From DASSUW01 sp963792385 (GTDB lineage: Bacteria; Actinomycetota; Thermoleophilia; Solirubrobacterales; Solirubrobacteraceae): 64,000 nucleotides of DNA. Under the pieces are notes generated by a model that was not told the origin of the DNA, made no database searches, and saw only the letters and a program-made list of their open reading frames with translations. This document shows, in pieces, positions 46,714 to 55,359 of this stretch. The stretch is from the NCBI GenBank assembly GCA_963792385.1, contig CAWBVZ010000012.1, positions 1,302,001 to 1,366,000 of the forward strand. Direction: 5' to 3'. The translations under genes were made by a program, and so were the position numbers. Numbering within the stretch: the first letter of the stretch is position 1; each line of letters opens with the position of its first letter.

Positions 46714-47261
46714 GACTCGGCGCCTTCGTCAGGGTGCATGCGGAAGACCGCGACGACGCGCCCGCCGAGCAGCGCGATCCGGCGCAGCGCGGTCTCGAGC
46801 CCGATCCCGGCCAGCTCGCCGGCGAGGATCACCACGTTCGCCACCGACTCCAGGTGCAGCTCGGGCACGGCGCGCGCGAGGATCGCCGGTTCGACGTCGG
46901 CGACGTGGATCTCGTAGCTGCCGAACGTCGGCTTACGCCGGAACCGCCCGCGTGGCAGCTCGCGCTCGGGATGCAGGACGATCTCGGCGGCGTCGAGGGC
47001 GAACGCCGTGCTGAGGATCGCGGCCAGCTCGGCGTGGAGCTCCCAGTCATGCGCCGACGACCGCTTGTCGCGGGCGAGCTCGTCGATCGCGGGGTCGACA
47101 TGCAGGCGCTGCGGCGGGCGCGGTTCGAGCGTCAGGTACCAGCCGGCGACGCTGCGTGGGCGCAGCCGCCATTCCAGGCGGCCGATCCGGCGGCCGTCGT
47201 CGTAGACCTCGTATGCATGTTGAGGGCGCGGTTTGCCGCGCCGCTCGTGCTCCGGCCACAT
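46710..47261 (-). CDS. Hypothetical protein, 183 aa
   Basis: A soluble protein beginning MWPEHERRGKPRPQHAYEVY with YEVYDDGRRIGRLEWRLRP, then a beta-rich, Arg-rich middle and LLGGRVVAVFRMHPDEGAES at the end. No signal peptide, helix-turn-helix or catalytic motif is recognised. It is translationally coupled to the aminotransferase (ATGA), which suggests a related role. Family not recognised. Confidence 0.65.
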   Translation of the reverse strand: MWPEHERRGKPRPQHAYEVYDDGRRIGRLEWRLRPRSVAGWYLTLEPRPPQRLHVDPAIDELARDKRSSAHDWELHAELAAILSTAFALDAAEIVLHPERELPRGRFRRKPTFGSYEIHVADVEPAILARAVPELHLESVANVVILAGELAGIGLETALRRIALLGGRVVAVFRMHPDEGAES

Positions 47262-47285
47262 GGCGATTGACGCTGCGTACCCCGA

Positions 47286-48011
47286 TCAGGCATCGGCGAA
47301 CGCGGTGCGCAGCCTCGGGGCGCGTCGCACTGCCGGCCGCGTCAGCGCCGTGCCAAGGAGGTAGCCAAGTCCGGCAGCCACCACGCCGGCGGCGATGTCG
47401 AACACGAAGTGGTTGCCCGTGGCGACGACGGCGAGGCCGACAATCGGCCCCCACATGAGCGAGATCGCCTTCGCGACGGGGTGCCGGAACGACGCGGCGA
47501 GCGCGATACCGATCGCCACCGCGAAGCCGACGTGAAGGCTCGGCACCGCGGCCAGCTCGTTGTAGAAGCTGGTCGTGAGCCCGGAGTCGAGCGCGACGCC
47601 GGTCTGGTGTGTGATCGTGTCGACCATGCCGATGTCGGCCAGCCGCGGCGGTGCGACGGGGAACGCGGCGTAGATCGGGATCGAGAGCAGCCAGGTGGCG
47701 AGGATCGTGTTGCGGAGGCGCTCGTACAGCGGCTGCGAGCGGTGGTAGAGGAAGACCAGCGCGCCGGGGAGCACGACGAGCTGGGCGGCGAGATAGAGGT
47801 GGTTCAGGAGCCACAGGATCCAGCTGCCGGTCAGCGCCGTCTGGACGGACGCCTCGGAGGCGACACCGAGGTGGTGCTCGAAGTCGAGGATCCAGTCGGC
47901 GTTCGCCTTCGCGACGCCGAGATCGCCGACCGTCAGCCAGCGCGCGGCGCTGTAAAGGAGATAGGCAAGAGCGAAGATGCCGATCTGCTTTTTTGCGCCT
48001 GCGGAAACCAT
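47286..48011 (-). CDS. PAP2/inositolphosphotransferase-like membrane phosphatase
   Basis: From MVSAGAKKQIGIFALAYLLY the protein is 241 aa with about six membrane helices. The phosphatase motifs are YNELAAVPSLHVGFAVAIG (SxxH, catalytic His) and VATGNHFVFDIAAGVVAAG (HxxxD), as in PAP2 and Aur1/Ipt1 enzymes. In actinobacteria such proteins dephosphorylate or transfer lipid phosphates, for example in inositol phospholipid synthesis. A longer frame upstream is rejected as it lacks a good start. Confidence 0.85.
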   Translation of the reverse strand: MVSAGAKKQIGIFALAYLLYSAARWLTVGDLGVAKANADWILDFEHHLGVASEASVQTALTGSWILWLLNHLYLAAQLVVLPGALVFLYHRSQPLYERLRNTILATWLLSIPIYAAFPVAPPRLADIGMVDTITHQTGVALDSGLTTSFYNELAAVPSLHVGFAVAIGIALAASFRHPVAKAISLMWGPIVGLAVVATGNHFVFDIAAGVVAAGLGYLLGTALTRPAVRRAPRLRTAFADA

Positions 48012-48111
48012 GAGACGACGGTACGCCTGCGCGGGCGCGTGTTCATCGGAGTTGTCTCGACCGGTGCGGTAGGGAAAAAACGCCCCCGGGGTGCGGGCAA
48101 CCGCACCTGTG

Positions 48112-48378
48112 TCAGCTGCGGAACGGGACCTGCATGAGCAGCCGGCCGCGGATCTCGACCACATAGCGGTCGGCGAGCGTGCCGATCCGGACCGCGACGT
48201 CCGTGCACGACGGGCAGCGGAGCACCATCCCGGCGCCGCGGTAGGCGAGGTGCGCTGCGATCACGTGCCTGGCGCCGCACGACGCACACGTGCACTCGGC
48301 GGTCGTGGCGTCGGTCCCGAAGATCTCGGCGAGCAGGCCGGCGACGCCGTTGCCGTCGAGGTGCAGGTCGTCGCTCAT
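48112..48378 (-). CDS. DUF6510 family zinc-ribbon protein
   Basis: The 88-aa protein begins MSDDLHLDGNGVAGLLAEIF and contains CTCASCGARHVIAA and LRCPSCTDV, two CxxC pairs for zinc, separated by ~22 residues. Composition and the GAGMVLRCPSC block match DUF6510. It follows the flavin reductase by one base on the same strand, so the three-gene unit runs sulfite-oxidase-like, reductase, DUF6510. Function is unknown. Confidence 0.85.
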   Translation of the reverse strand: MSDDLHLDGNGVAGLLAEIFGTDATTAECTCASCGARHVIAAHLAYRGAGMVLRCPSCTDVAVRIGTLADRYVVEIRGRLLMQVPFRS

Positions 48379-48379
48379 C

Positions 48380-49135
48380 TCATGCTCCTGTCGGTCCGAA
48401 CCGTTCCGCGTGGATCGACCCCGGGTCGTGGCCGGCGTCGACCAGCAGGTCGGCGACGTGCTCGACGAACGGGGTCGGGCCGCAGACGAAGATGTGCGGG
48501 CGGTCCGCCGGCACGAGGCCGAGGCCGGCCAGCATCGCGCCGTCGACGCGGCCGCTGAGCCCGTCCCAGCCCGCCGGCTGCTCGCGCGTGAGCGTCGTGG
48601 CCACGGTGAGGCCGCGCCGGTCGAGGGCCGCCAGCTCGTCGCGGTAGATCACGTCCTCGTGCGTGCGGGCGGATAGGAGCAGGCGCGTGTTGACTGTGTT
48701 GCCGCGGGCGGCGCGGTGGCGCAGCATCGCCATCAGCGGCACGACGCCGGAGCCGCCGCCGACGAGCAGCAGCGGGCCGCCGTCCTGCACCGACCACGTG
48801 AAGTGCCCGCCGATCGGGCCGCGGACCTCGAACTCGTCGCCCGGGATCAGCTCCTCGACCAGATACGGCGACACCTCGCCGTCGTCGATCAGCTCGACCG
48901 TGAGCTCGAGCGCGTCCAGCTCGGGGGCCGAGGCGATCGAGTACGAGCGCTGCGCCTGGTAGCCGTCCTCGGCGGTCAGTCGCACGTCCACATGCTGGCC
49001 CGCGCGGTGCCCCGGCCAGCCGGGCACGTCAAGCACGATCGTGCGCGCGGTCGGCGTCTCGACGGCGATGTCGCGCGCGGTTGCGATCCGCCAGCGGACC
49101 GGGGTCAGTCGCTCCAGTACCGCTGCTCTTTCCAC
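48380..49135 (-). CDS. Ferredoxin-NADP reductase-like FAD/NAD(P)-binding oxidoreductase
   Basis: From the GTG at 49135 the protein is 251 aa. An FAD-binding barrel carries RSYSIASAP (the RxYS flavin motif), and the NAD domain begins GPLLLVGGGSGVVPLMAML with CGPTPFVEHVADLLVDAG at the nicotinamide site. No 2Fe-2S domain is attached, so electrons must pass to a separate partner. The most likely one is the sulfite-oxidase-like protein, whose gene overlaps this start by 31 bp. Start choice is uncertain by a few codons. Confidence 0.87.
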   Translation of the reverse strand: MERAAVLERLTPVRWRIATARDIAVETPTARTIVLDVPGWPGHRAGQHVDVRLTAEDGYQAQRSYSIASAPELDALELTVELIDDGEVSPYLVEELIPGDEFEVRGPIGGHFTWSVQDGGPLLLVGGGSGVVPLMAMLRHRAARGNTVNTRLLLSARTHEDVIYRDELAALDRRGLTVATTLTREQPAGWDGLSGRVDGAMLAGLGLVPADRPHIFVCGPTPFVEHVADLLVDAGHDPGSIHAERFGPTGA

Positions 49136-49704
49136 GGGTCTCCGTAGTTGTGGTAGCCGACCGACTCCCAGAAGCCGGGCTCGTCGAGCTCGGTCAGCGT
49201 GAGCCCGCGGACCCACTTCGCGCTCTTCCAGAAGTACAGGTGCGGCACCAGCAACCGGGCCGGCCCGCCGTGCTCGGGCTCGAGCGGCTCGCCGTCGTAC
49301 TGGTACACCACCCACGCCCGGCCGTCGGTCAGATCCTCGAGCGGCAGGTTGGTCGTGTAGCCGCCGTCGGACCAGGCGGTCACGTGCTCGGCCTCGGTGG
49401 CGACGTTCTCGAGCAGGACGTCGAGCGACACGCCGGTCCACGTCGTGTCGAGCTTCGACCACTTGGTGACGCAGTGGATGTCGAGCGTGAACGTCTCCGC
49501 CGGCAGCGCGAGCAAGTCCTCCCAGTTCCACGAGACCGCCTCATCGACCGAGCCGTCGATCGTGAGGCTCCACTCGTCGAGCTCCACGCGCGGGGTAGGC
49601 CCGGCGGAGAGGACGGGGAAGTCGGGCGTGACGTACTGGCCGGGCGGGACCCGGGTCGGATCTACGTCGCGACGGCGGCCGTGGAACCCGCGCGTGATCG
49701 GCAC
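49105..49704 (-). CDS. Sulfite-oxidase-like molybdopterin oxidoreductase
   Basis: The 199-aa protein (GTG start) is a stand-alone Mo-cofactor domain of the sulfite oxidase/MsrP superfamily. TLDIHCVTKWSKLDTTWTGV has the Cys that ligates molybdenum, HVTAWSDGGYTTNLPLEDL lies at the active-site funnel, and HGGPARLLVPHLYFWKSAKW matches the conserved GGP and KW contact regions. No Tat signal is evident, so it appears cytoplasmic. It heads the operon with the flavin reductase and DUF6510 gene; with NAD(P)H as donor the unit would be reductive, or oxidative in reverse. Substrate unknown. Confidence 0.9.
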   Translation of the reverse strand: MPITRGFHGRRRDVDPTRVPPGQYVTPDFPVLSAGPTPRVELDEWSLTIDGSVDEAVSWNWEDLLALPAETFTLDIHCVTKWSKLDTTWTGVSLDVLLENVATEAEHVTAWSDGGYTTNLPLEDLTDGRAWVVYQYDGEPLEPEHGGPARLLVPHLYFWKSAKWVRGLTLTELDEPGFWESVGYHNYGDPWKEQRYWSD

Positions 49705-49908
49705 TCTGCAACCGTATCGGGGGGATCGTCCGGGCGCAAAGCGGCGATGAACGGGTCCGGGCCGACCGGCTCGCATGCGAGGGACATCTCCGTCACCGTG
49801 AAGCCAAGGCGTGTGCGGTCGGTGTTCACGGTCCGCACTCTCCGACATCGCGCTTGGTGGGCGCTTGGCGCAACCTTGGGGCCGCGCTGGGGTTTGGTTC
49901 GCACACGG

Positions 49909-51758
49909 ATGCGCCGGCTCGGACTGCCCATGGTCGTTATCGCCCTGCTCGTAGCGGCCTCGCCGGCCGCTGCGGCGACGTTCACGGTCACCGGGACGAC
50001 CGACATCACCGGTTCTCATGCAGCGGCACCTCGTGCAGCACGATCCGCGCCGCACTCGCTGCCGCCGAGGCGAGCGCCGGCGCGGACACGATCGTGATCC
50101 CGGCCGGCGAGCTACCAGCTCACGGGCGGCCACCTCGACGTCGACAGCCCGGTCACGATCGCCGGCGCGGGCGCGCGCGCCACGACCGTGCTCGGGGCTT
50201 CGCCTGACCGCGTGTTCAACGTCCAGAGCACCACGGCGACGATCTCGTCGCTGACGATGTCCGGCGGCACGGTGACGACGATTCGGCGGCAACATCTTCA
50301 GCGCGAGCTCGAACCTCCTGCTCGACCACGTGCGCGTAACCGGCGGTAGTGCCCACGAGCGGCGGTGGCGTCGCCAGCAGCGACGGCACGCTGACGATCC
50401 AGTACAGCCTGATCGACGACAACAGCGCGTTCAACGGCACCTTCCCGGATGGCGGCGGCGGGGTCCAGAGCCTCGGGGTCGCCGGACCCGCCGTTCTGAC
50501 CGTGCGGGACTCGACGATCACGGGCAACAGCGCCGGCGGGCTAGGCGGCGGCATCCTCTCGCGAGGCAGGCTCGACAACGTCACGACGATCCAGCGCGTG
50601 ACGATCGTGGGCAACAGCGTCACCAGCGACCCCAGTGGCGGCGGCGTAGCGCTCAACCCCGCCGGCCAGCCGTTCACGGTCCAAGGCTCGATCATCGCCG
50701 CCAACAGCGGCGACGGCGCCGCGGCGACCACAACTGCGCCGACGGCCTGCCCATCAGCGGCGGCGGCAACGTCGTGAGCAACGACCGACTGCTACTTCAC
50801 CGCCGCGGGCGACGTTCAGGACGCCGACCCGCAGCTGAGCCCAGCGCTCGTCAACGCCGGCGGTCAGACCGACGTCTTCACCATTGCCGCCACCAGCCCG
50901 GCGCTGGATCGCGCGGCCGGCTGCTCGGGCGCCGACCAGCGCGACCTCGGCCGCCCGCAAGGCGTGGCGTGCGACTCCGGCGCCTTCGAGATCGACCAGG
51001 TGCCCGACACGGCAGTGGGCGGCACCCCGCCGGCCTTCACCTTCTCCTCGTCGGAGCCCGGCGTGTCGTTCCAGTGCCGGCTCGACCTGGGCGCGTTCGC
51101 GCCGTGCACCTCGCCGGCGACGTTCTCCGGCCTCACGCCCGGCGCCCACACGTTCTTCGTCCGTGCGGTCGACGGCGCCGGCAACATCGACCCGACGCCC
51201 GCCTCGATGGCCTTCACAGTGCAAGCGCCGCAGCCCCAGTTCCACAAGACCGTCGTGGTCAGGAAGGTGCGCGGCACGGTCCGTGTCCGCGCGAAGGGCA
51301 AGCGCAAGTTCGTCGCGCTCAACGCCGCCACGGGTATTCCGCTCGGCTCGACCGTCGACACCCGGAACGGCGTGGTGGAGCTGACCTCGAAGCCCGGCCG
51401 CCATGCGAAGGCGCAGAAGGCGAAGTTCTACGACGGCATCTTCAAGGTCACCCAGCCGGGCAAGATCACGCAGCTCCAGCTCACCGAAGCGCTCGCCAAG
51501 TGCAAGTCAGGCGGAGCGAGCGCGGCGGCGAAGAAGAAGAAGAAGCGCAGGCTGTGGGGCGACGGCAAGGGCAAGTTCCGCACCAAGGGCTCGTACAGCT
51601 CGGCGACCGTGCGCGGCACCAAGTGGCTCGTCAGCGACTCGTGCGCGGGCACGCTGACGCGCGTGGTGCGCGGCACCGTCACCGTTCGTGATCTCGTCAA
51701 GCACAAGACGATTCGGGTGCGCGCCGGCAAGCGCTACCTGGCGCGTCCGCCCGGCTGA
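49909..51758 (+). pseudogene. Secreted right-handed beta-helix protein, multiple frameshifts
   Basis: Joined across frames this is a ~600-aa exported protein. It has a signal peptide (LGLPMVVIALLVAASPAAAA), a CSGTSCSTIRAALAAAEASA segment, and parallel beta-helix repeats (GARATTVLGASPDRVFNVQS, GGGVASSDGTLTIQYSLIDD, STITGNSAGGLGGGILSRG). It ends with an Ig-like domain (FSSSEPGVSFQCRLDLGAFA) and a basic C-terminus. The frame changes near 50015, 50111, 50284, 50350, 50725 and 50786, with both gains and losses of bases. From 50787 the frame is intact to 51758. No degraded stretches are seen between shifts, so the gene is either freshly broken or locally misread. Intact relatives are adhesin- or matrix-like. 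Confidence 0.65.
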
Positions 51759-51765
51759 GCCCTCG

Positions 51766-52128
51766 CTACGACGCGGATGCGGCCGCCGCGCGCACTGCCG
51801 CGTCGCGCGTCGGGTGGACCGGCACGACGCTGTCGAGGCCGGTGATGCCGAGCATGCGGGCGATCGGGGACTGCTCGGCGACGGCGAGGAACAGCCGCTG
51901 CTGGCGCTGCCGCAGTTCGGCCGCGAGCTGGAACAGCAGGTTGATGCCGGCGCTGTCGATGTAGGTCGTCCCGATCAGGTCGAGAACGAGTGACTCGCTG
52001 TGGTTGGTGAGCATGTCGCGCAGCCGGTCGCCGAGGTCGAGCGCGTTGGAGGCGTCGATCTCGCCGTCGATCGCCGCGACCGGCACGTCGCCGTCGGTGA
52101 GTTCGGTCAGCCTCGCAAGCGTCCTCAC
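51766..52128 (-). CDS. STAS-domain anti-anti-sigma factor
   Basis: The 120-aa protein (GTG start) is a lone STAS domain: VPVAAIDGEIDASNALDLGD and LVLDLIGTTYIDSAGINLLF. The Ser in YIDSAG is where the partner kinase phosphorylates. It is coupled by a GTGA overlap to the upstream SpoIIE/HATPase gene, which supplies both kinase and phosphatase functions. The pair is a partner-switching module controlling an unseen sigma factor or effector. Confidence 0.92.
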   Translation of the reverse strand: MRTLARLTELTDGDVPVAAIDGEIDASNALDLGDRLRDMLTNHSESLVLDLIGTTYIDSAGINLLFQLAAELRQRQQRLFLAVAEQSPIARMLGITGLDSVVPVHPTRDAAVRAAAASAS

Positions 52129-53702
52129 GGCGTCACCCTCCCCAGCGTCCGCTCGAGCACGACGGTGGTGCCGTCGTCGGTGTGCTGTACGTCCACGGTC
52201 TCCATCAGTGCGCGCATCAGCGGCAGCCCGCGGCCCCGGTGCGTGCCGCGCGGGGCGCGCCAGCGACCGCTGTCGCGCACCGTCAGCCGGATCCGCCTGT
52301 CCTGGAAGCTGGCCTCGACGTCGAACGACTGCCGGCCCGGCCCGTACGCGTGCTCGACCGCGTTCGCGCACGCTTCCTGGCAGGCGACCGTGATGTCGTA
52401 CGTCTCGACCTCGGTCGCGCCGCGCGTCCGCAGCCACCGGCGCAGGAGCCGACGCAGGCTCGCGAGCGCGTCCTTGTCGGCCGGCCACCGGGTGAGGAGC
52501 TCATCTGGCAGCGGCGGCAGCCGCATGGCGATCACGGCGATGTCGTCCGGCTGGTCGTCGCGCACCAGGCCCGCGATGATCGCCGACACGAGCCGGTCGA
52601 CGTCACCGGCGTGTTCGACGAGCACGCGGAGCTGCTCGAGGCCGTCGTCGATCGACCTGCCACGGCGCTCGACGAGCCCGTCGGTGTAGAGCACGACAGT
52701 CGAGCCGGTGACGAGCGGGAACGTTTCACTGCCGTACTTCGCCATGGTCGCCGCTCCGAGCGGCATCGAGCCCTGGAGCGGGAGGTAGGTGGCCGCGCCA
52801 TCTGGGCCGATGATGAGCGGGGGCGGGTGCCCGGCGTTGACCACCTCCAGCGTCTCCTCGGCGGGATCGAGGACCACGTACACGAGCGTCGTCATCGCCG
52901 TCGGACCGAGCTGCCACATCAGGGTGTTCACGCGCTCGACGACCGTGGCGGCGGGGTGGTCCTCGACGGCGTACGCGCGCAGCGCGGCGCGCAACTGGGC
53001 CATCACCGCCGCCGCGGCCGGGCCATGGCCGACGACGTCGCCGACCGCCAGCACGATCCGCCCGCCGCCCAACTCGAACGCGTCGTACCAGTCGCCGCCG
53101 AGGCTCTCGCCCGTCGCGGGGAGGTAGGCACTCGCCATCTGGAGCCCTGGAATCGTGGGTAGGTCCTCGGGGAGCAGCCGGCGCTGCAGCACCTCGGCGA
53201 GCCGTCGCTGCGCGTACAACTCGGTGCGCTCGATCGCAAGGGCGGCGCGGTCGGCGGCGAGCTGCAGCAGGTCGGCGTCCTCCGGGGTGAACTCGCGGCG
53301 GGTGAGCGTGCCGACGTGCAGCACGCCGATCACGCGGTCGTCGACGAGCAGCGGGACGCCGAGCAGCGATTGGATGCCCTTCTCGCGCAGGATCGGGTTG
53401 AGAATGTCGGCGTGGTCGACGTCGTCGATCGTGATCGCCGAGCGCTCGGCTGCGATCCGGCCGGCGAAGCCGCGGCCGACCGGGATCCGCACGCCGCGGC
53501 GGACCTCTTCCTCGATCCCGTTCGCGGCGCGCGCCCGCAGCATCGTGCCGCCTTGCTCGAGCAGAAGGATCGCGGCCGTGTCGGCGTCGAGGATCTCGGT
53601 GATGCGTCGCAGCAGCTCCCCCAGGAGGTCCTCCTGCGACAGTTGGGCCAGCGCGGCGTCGGTCACCCGCTGGAGCGACTCGAGCACACGGCTGTCCCTC
53701 AT
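52125..53702 (-). CDS. GAF-SpoIIE phosphatase-HATPase regulator (partner switching)
   Basis: The 525-aa protein has an N-terminal GAF domain (~10-165: ADTAAILLLEQGGTMLRARA), a PP2C-type SpoIIE phosphatase (~190-395) and a C-terminal RsbW-like HATPase kinase (~410-520). The phosphatase shows LGGDWYDAFELGGGRIVLAV, VGDVVGHGPAAAAVMAQLRA, VNAGHPPPLII, VVLYTDGLVERR and QPDDIAVIAMRLP. The kinase has ACQEACANAVEHAYGPGRQS and RGLPLMRALMETVDV. It can therefore both dephosphorylate and phosphorylate the STAS protein encoded next. The GAF domain presumably senses a small ligand. This is the standard actinobacterial RsbU/RsbW fusion. Confidence 0.94.
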   Translation of the reverse strand: MRDSRVLESLQRVTDAALAQLSQEDLLGELLRRITEILDADTAAILLLEQGGTMLRARAANGIEEEVRRGVRIPVGRGFAGRIAAERSAITIDDVDHADILNPILREKGIQSLLGVPLLVDDRVIGVLHVGTLTRREFTPEDADLLQLAADRAALAIERTELYAQRRLAEVLQRRLLPEDLPTIPGLQMASAYLPATGESLGGDWYDAFELGGGRIVLAVGDVVGHGPAAAAVMAQLRAALRAYAVEDHPAATVVERVNTLMWQLGPTAMTTLVYVVLDPAEETLEVVNAGHPPPLIIGPDGAATYLPLQGSMPLGAATMAKYGSETFPLVTGSTVVLYTDGLVERRGRSIDDGLEQLRVLVEHAGDVDRLVSAIIAGLVRDDQPDDIAVIAMRLPPLPDELLTRWPADKDALASLRRLLRRWLRTRGATEVETYDITVACQEACANAVEHAYGPGRQSFDVEASFQDRRIRLTVRDSGRWRAPRGTHRGRGLPLMRALMETVDVQHTDDGTTVVLERTLGRVTP

Positions 53703-53726
53703 GCCCCGGATGGTAGGGGCGCGGCG

Positions 53727-54518
53727 CTAACGCGCCGCCGACGTGGCGTCGCGCGCGTATGCGGCTACCCACTCATCGGAGCGCTCGTCGGCCTGGCGGC
53801 GCAGGCGCGGGAAGGCGTCGAGCGCGCCGTCGGGCGCCTCGACGCCGATGTGGGCGAGCGTGCGCGTGAGCACGCCCGCGCGGTCGCGCGCGACGTCCTC
53901 GTACTCGATGGTCAACACGTCGGCGCCGGTGGCGGCGAAGAACCGCTCCCACGCCGCGTCGTGTGCGGTCAACAGCTCGACGAGGTGCCGGAGCGCGGCG
54001 AACGAGTACTGCGGCTCGCCGGCATCGGGCTCGTTCTCGGCCCGCCACGACTGCGTCTGCATCGCACGCCACAGCGACACGGCCTGGCGCACGGTGTCGG
54101 CGCGCCGCACCCACACGAGTCGCGGGCGGTCGAAGACGGCGTCGACGAGCGTGGGCAGGTCGTGCGAGTCGAGCCGGCGGCCGAGGTCCTCGAGGTGCGC
54201 CCACATGATCTTCGCGCCGAACACGCCGTTCGGCGTCGTGCCCCACTCGCGCACACGCTCCAGGTGCTCCGCATAGTTCGCGATGCCACGCAGGTCCGAG
54301 TACGGCGGCGCCGGGGTCGGAGGGGCGCCTTCGACGAGCGCGAGCGCCTCGGCGTCGTCGAGCCCTTCGAGGTAATCGAGCGGTCGGCGCGGCGTCCCGG
54401 TGGCGGGCACGGCCTCGAAGAACTCCTCCGGGTCGCCGGCGACGCCGGTCTCGGCAAGCGTCTTACACAGCAGCGTGCTGCCGCTCCGCGGCGTGGCGCA
54501 GACGAGGTACGACGTCAC
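53727..54518 (-). CDS. Stf0-family sulfotransferase
   Basis: From the GTG at 54518 the protein is 263 aa. The PAPS 5'-phosphosulfate loop is TSYLVCATPRSGSTLLCKTL, the 3'-phosphate region is RLVWVRRADTVRQAVSLWRA, and EEFF follows the loop. These match Stf0, the mycobacterial trehalose 2-sulfotransferase type, more than carbohydrate O-sulfotransferases. It is coupled by a GTGA overlap to the APS kinase upstream, so donor and transferase are co-made. Acceptor unknown; a sugar or glycolipid is plausible. Confidence 0.9.
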   Translation of the reverse strand: MTSYLVCATPRSGSTLLCKTLAETGVAGDPEEFFEAVPATGTPRRPLDYLEGLDDAEALALVEGAPPTPAPPYSDLRGIANYAEHLERVREWGTTPNGVFGAKIMWAHLEDLGRRLDSHDLPTLVDAVFDRPRLVWVRRADTVRQAVSLWRAMQTQSWRAENEPDAGEPQYSFAALRHLVELLTAHDAAWERFFAATGADVLTIEYEDVARDRAGVLTRTLAHIGVEAPDGALDAFPRLRRQADERSDEWVAAYARDATSAAR

Positions 54519-55228
54519 AGCAGTCCGCGGTCTCCGAGGAGCGCCTCGAGCCGCTCGACGCCCTCCTGCAGCGGTTGCGTGCCGTCGAGCACGAGGTCGG
54601 GCTCGGCGGGCGGCTCGTACGGGTCGTCGACGCCGGTGAGGCCGTGCAGCATGCCCGCGCGGGCCCGCCGGTACAGGCCCTTGGGGTCGCGCTCCTCGCA
54701 CACCTCGAGCGGCGTGTCGACGAACACTTCCACGAACGGCGGGTCGTCTCCGGCGTGCCGGCGCCGGACCCGGTCGCGGTGCTCGGCGTACGGCGACACG
54801 AGCGCGACGATCACGACGAGTCCGGCGTCCGCCATCATCCGCGCGGCCTCGCCGGCGCGGCGGACGTTCTCTGCGCGCGAGCCGGCGTCGAATCCGGGGT
54901 CTCCGGACAGCCCGTGGCGGAGGTTGTCGCCGTCGATCAGGTAGGCGCCGCGGCCGCCGCCGACCAGCCGCGCCTCCAGCCCGCCGGCGATCGCCGACTT
55001 GCCGGAGGCCGGGAGCCCGGTGAGCCAGATCGTCGCGCCCTGCTGGCCGAGCGCCGCCCAGCGGTCCTCGCGCGTGGCCGAGCCGCGCTCCCACACCACG
55101 TTCGGGCTCCGCGTCCCGCCGTTCTCGATCGCCTCGACGACCATGCCGGCGGCGGCGACGGTCGGCGCCGCCGATGCATGGCCCGCCATGGGCAATTCGT
55201 GGATCAGGGGTGGCGTCGAGACCGGCAT
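54515..55228 (-). CDS. cysC: Adenylylsulfate (APS) kinase
   Basis: The 237-aa protein converts APS plus ATP to PAPS. Walker A is IWLTGLPASGKSAIAGGLEA; LIDGDNLRHGLSGDPGFDAG is the APS-binding motif; AALVSPY-like VIVALVSPYAEHRDRVRRRH and FVEVFVDTPLEVCEERDPKG follow. The ~45 residues before the kinase domain are low-complexity and the start may be at a later Met (MAGHASAA or MVVEAIENGG). No ATP sulfurylase (CysD/CysN) is in the window. Its position directly before the sulfotransferase indicates a dedicated PAPS supply. Confidence 0.92.
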   Translation of the reverse strand: MPVSTPPLIHELPMAGHASAAPTVAAAGMVVEAIENGGTRSPNVVWERGSATREDRWAALGQQGATIWLTGLPASGKSAIAGGLEARLVGGGRGAYLIDGDNLRHGLSGDPGFDAGSRAENVRRAGEAARMMADAGLVVIVALVSPYAEHRDRVRRRHAGDDPPFVEVFVDTPLEVCEERDPKGLYRRARAGMLHGLTGVDDPYEPPAEPDLVLDGTQPLQEGVERLEALLGDRGLL

Positions 55229-55359
55229 TTATCTCTAAGTCGACTGAAATAATAGGAAATGCACTGCACGACGTCGCGCTACCCCTGAGCGAGCGTCGCC
55301 ACACACACGTGTGGGCCGAAAACGCTCAGGTTTCCGGTCTGGAGGGCGATCCAAGAGCC

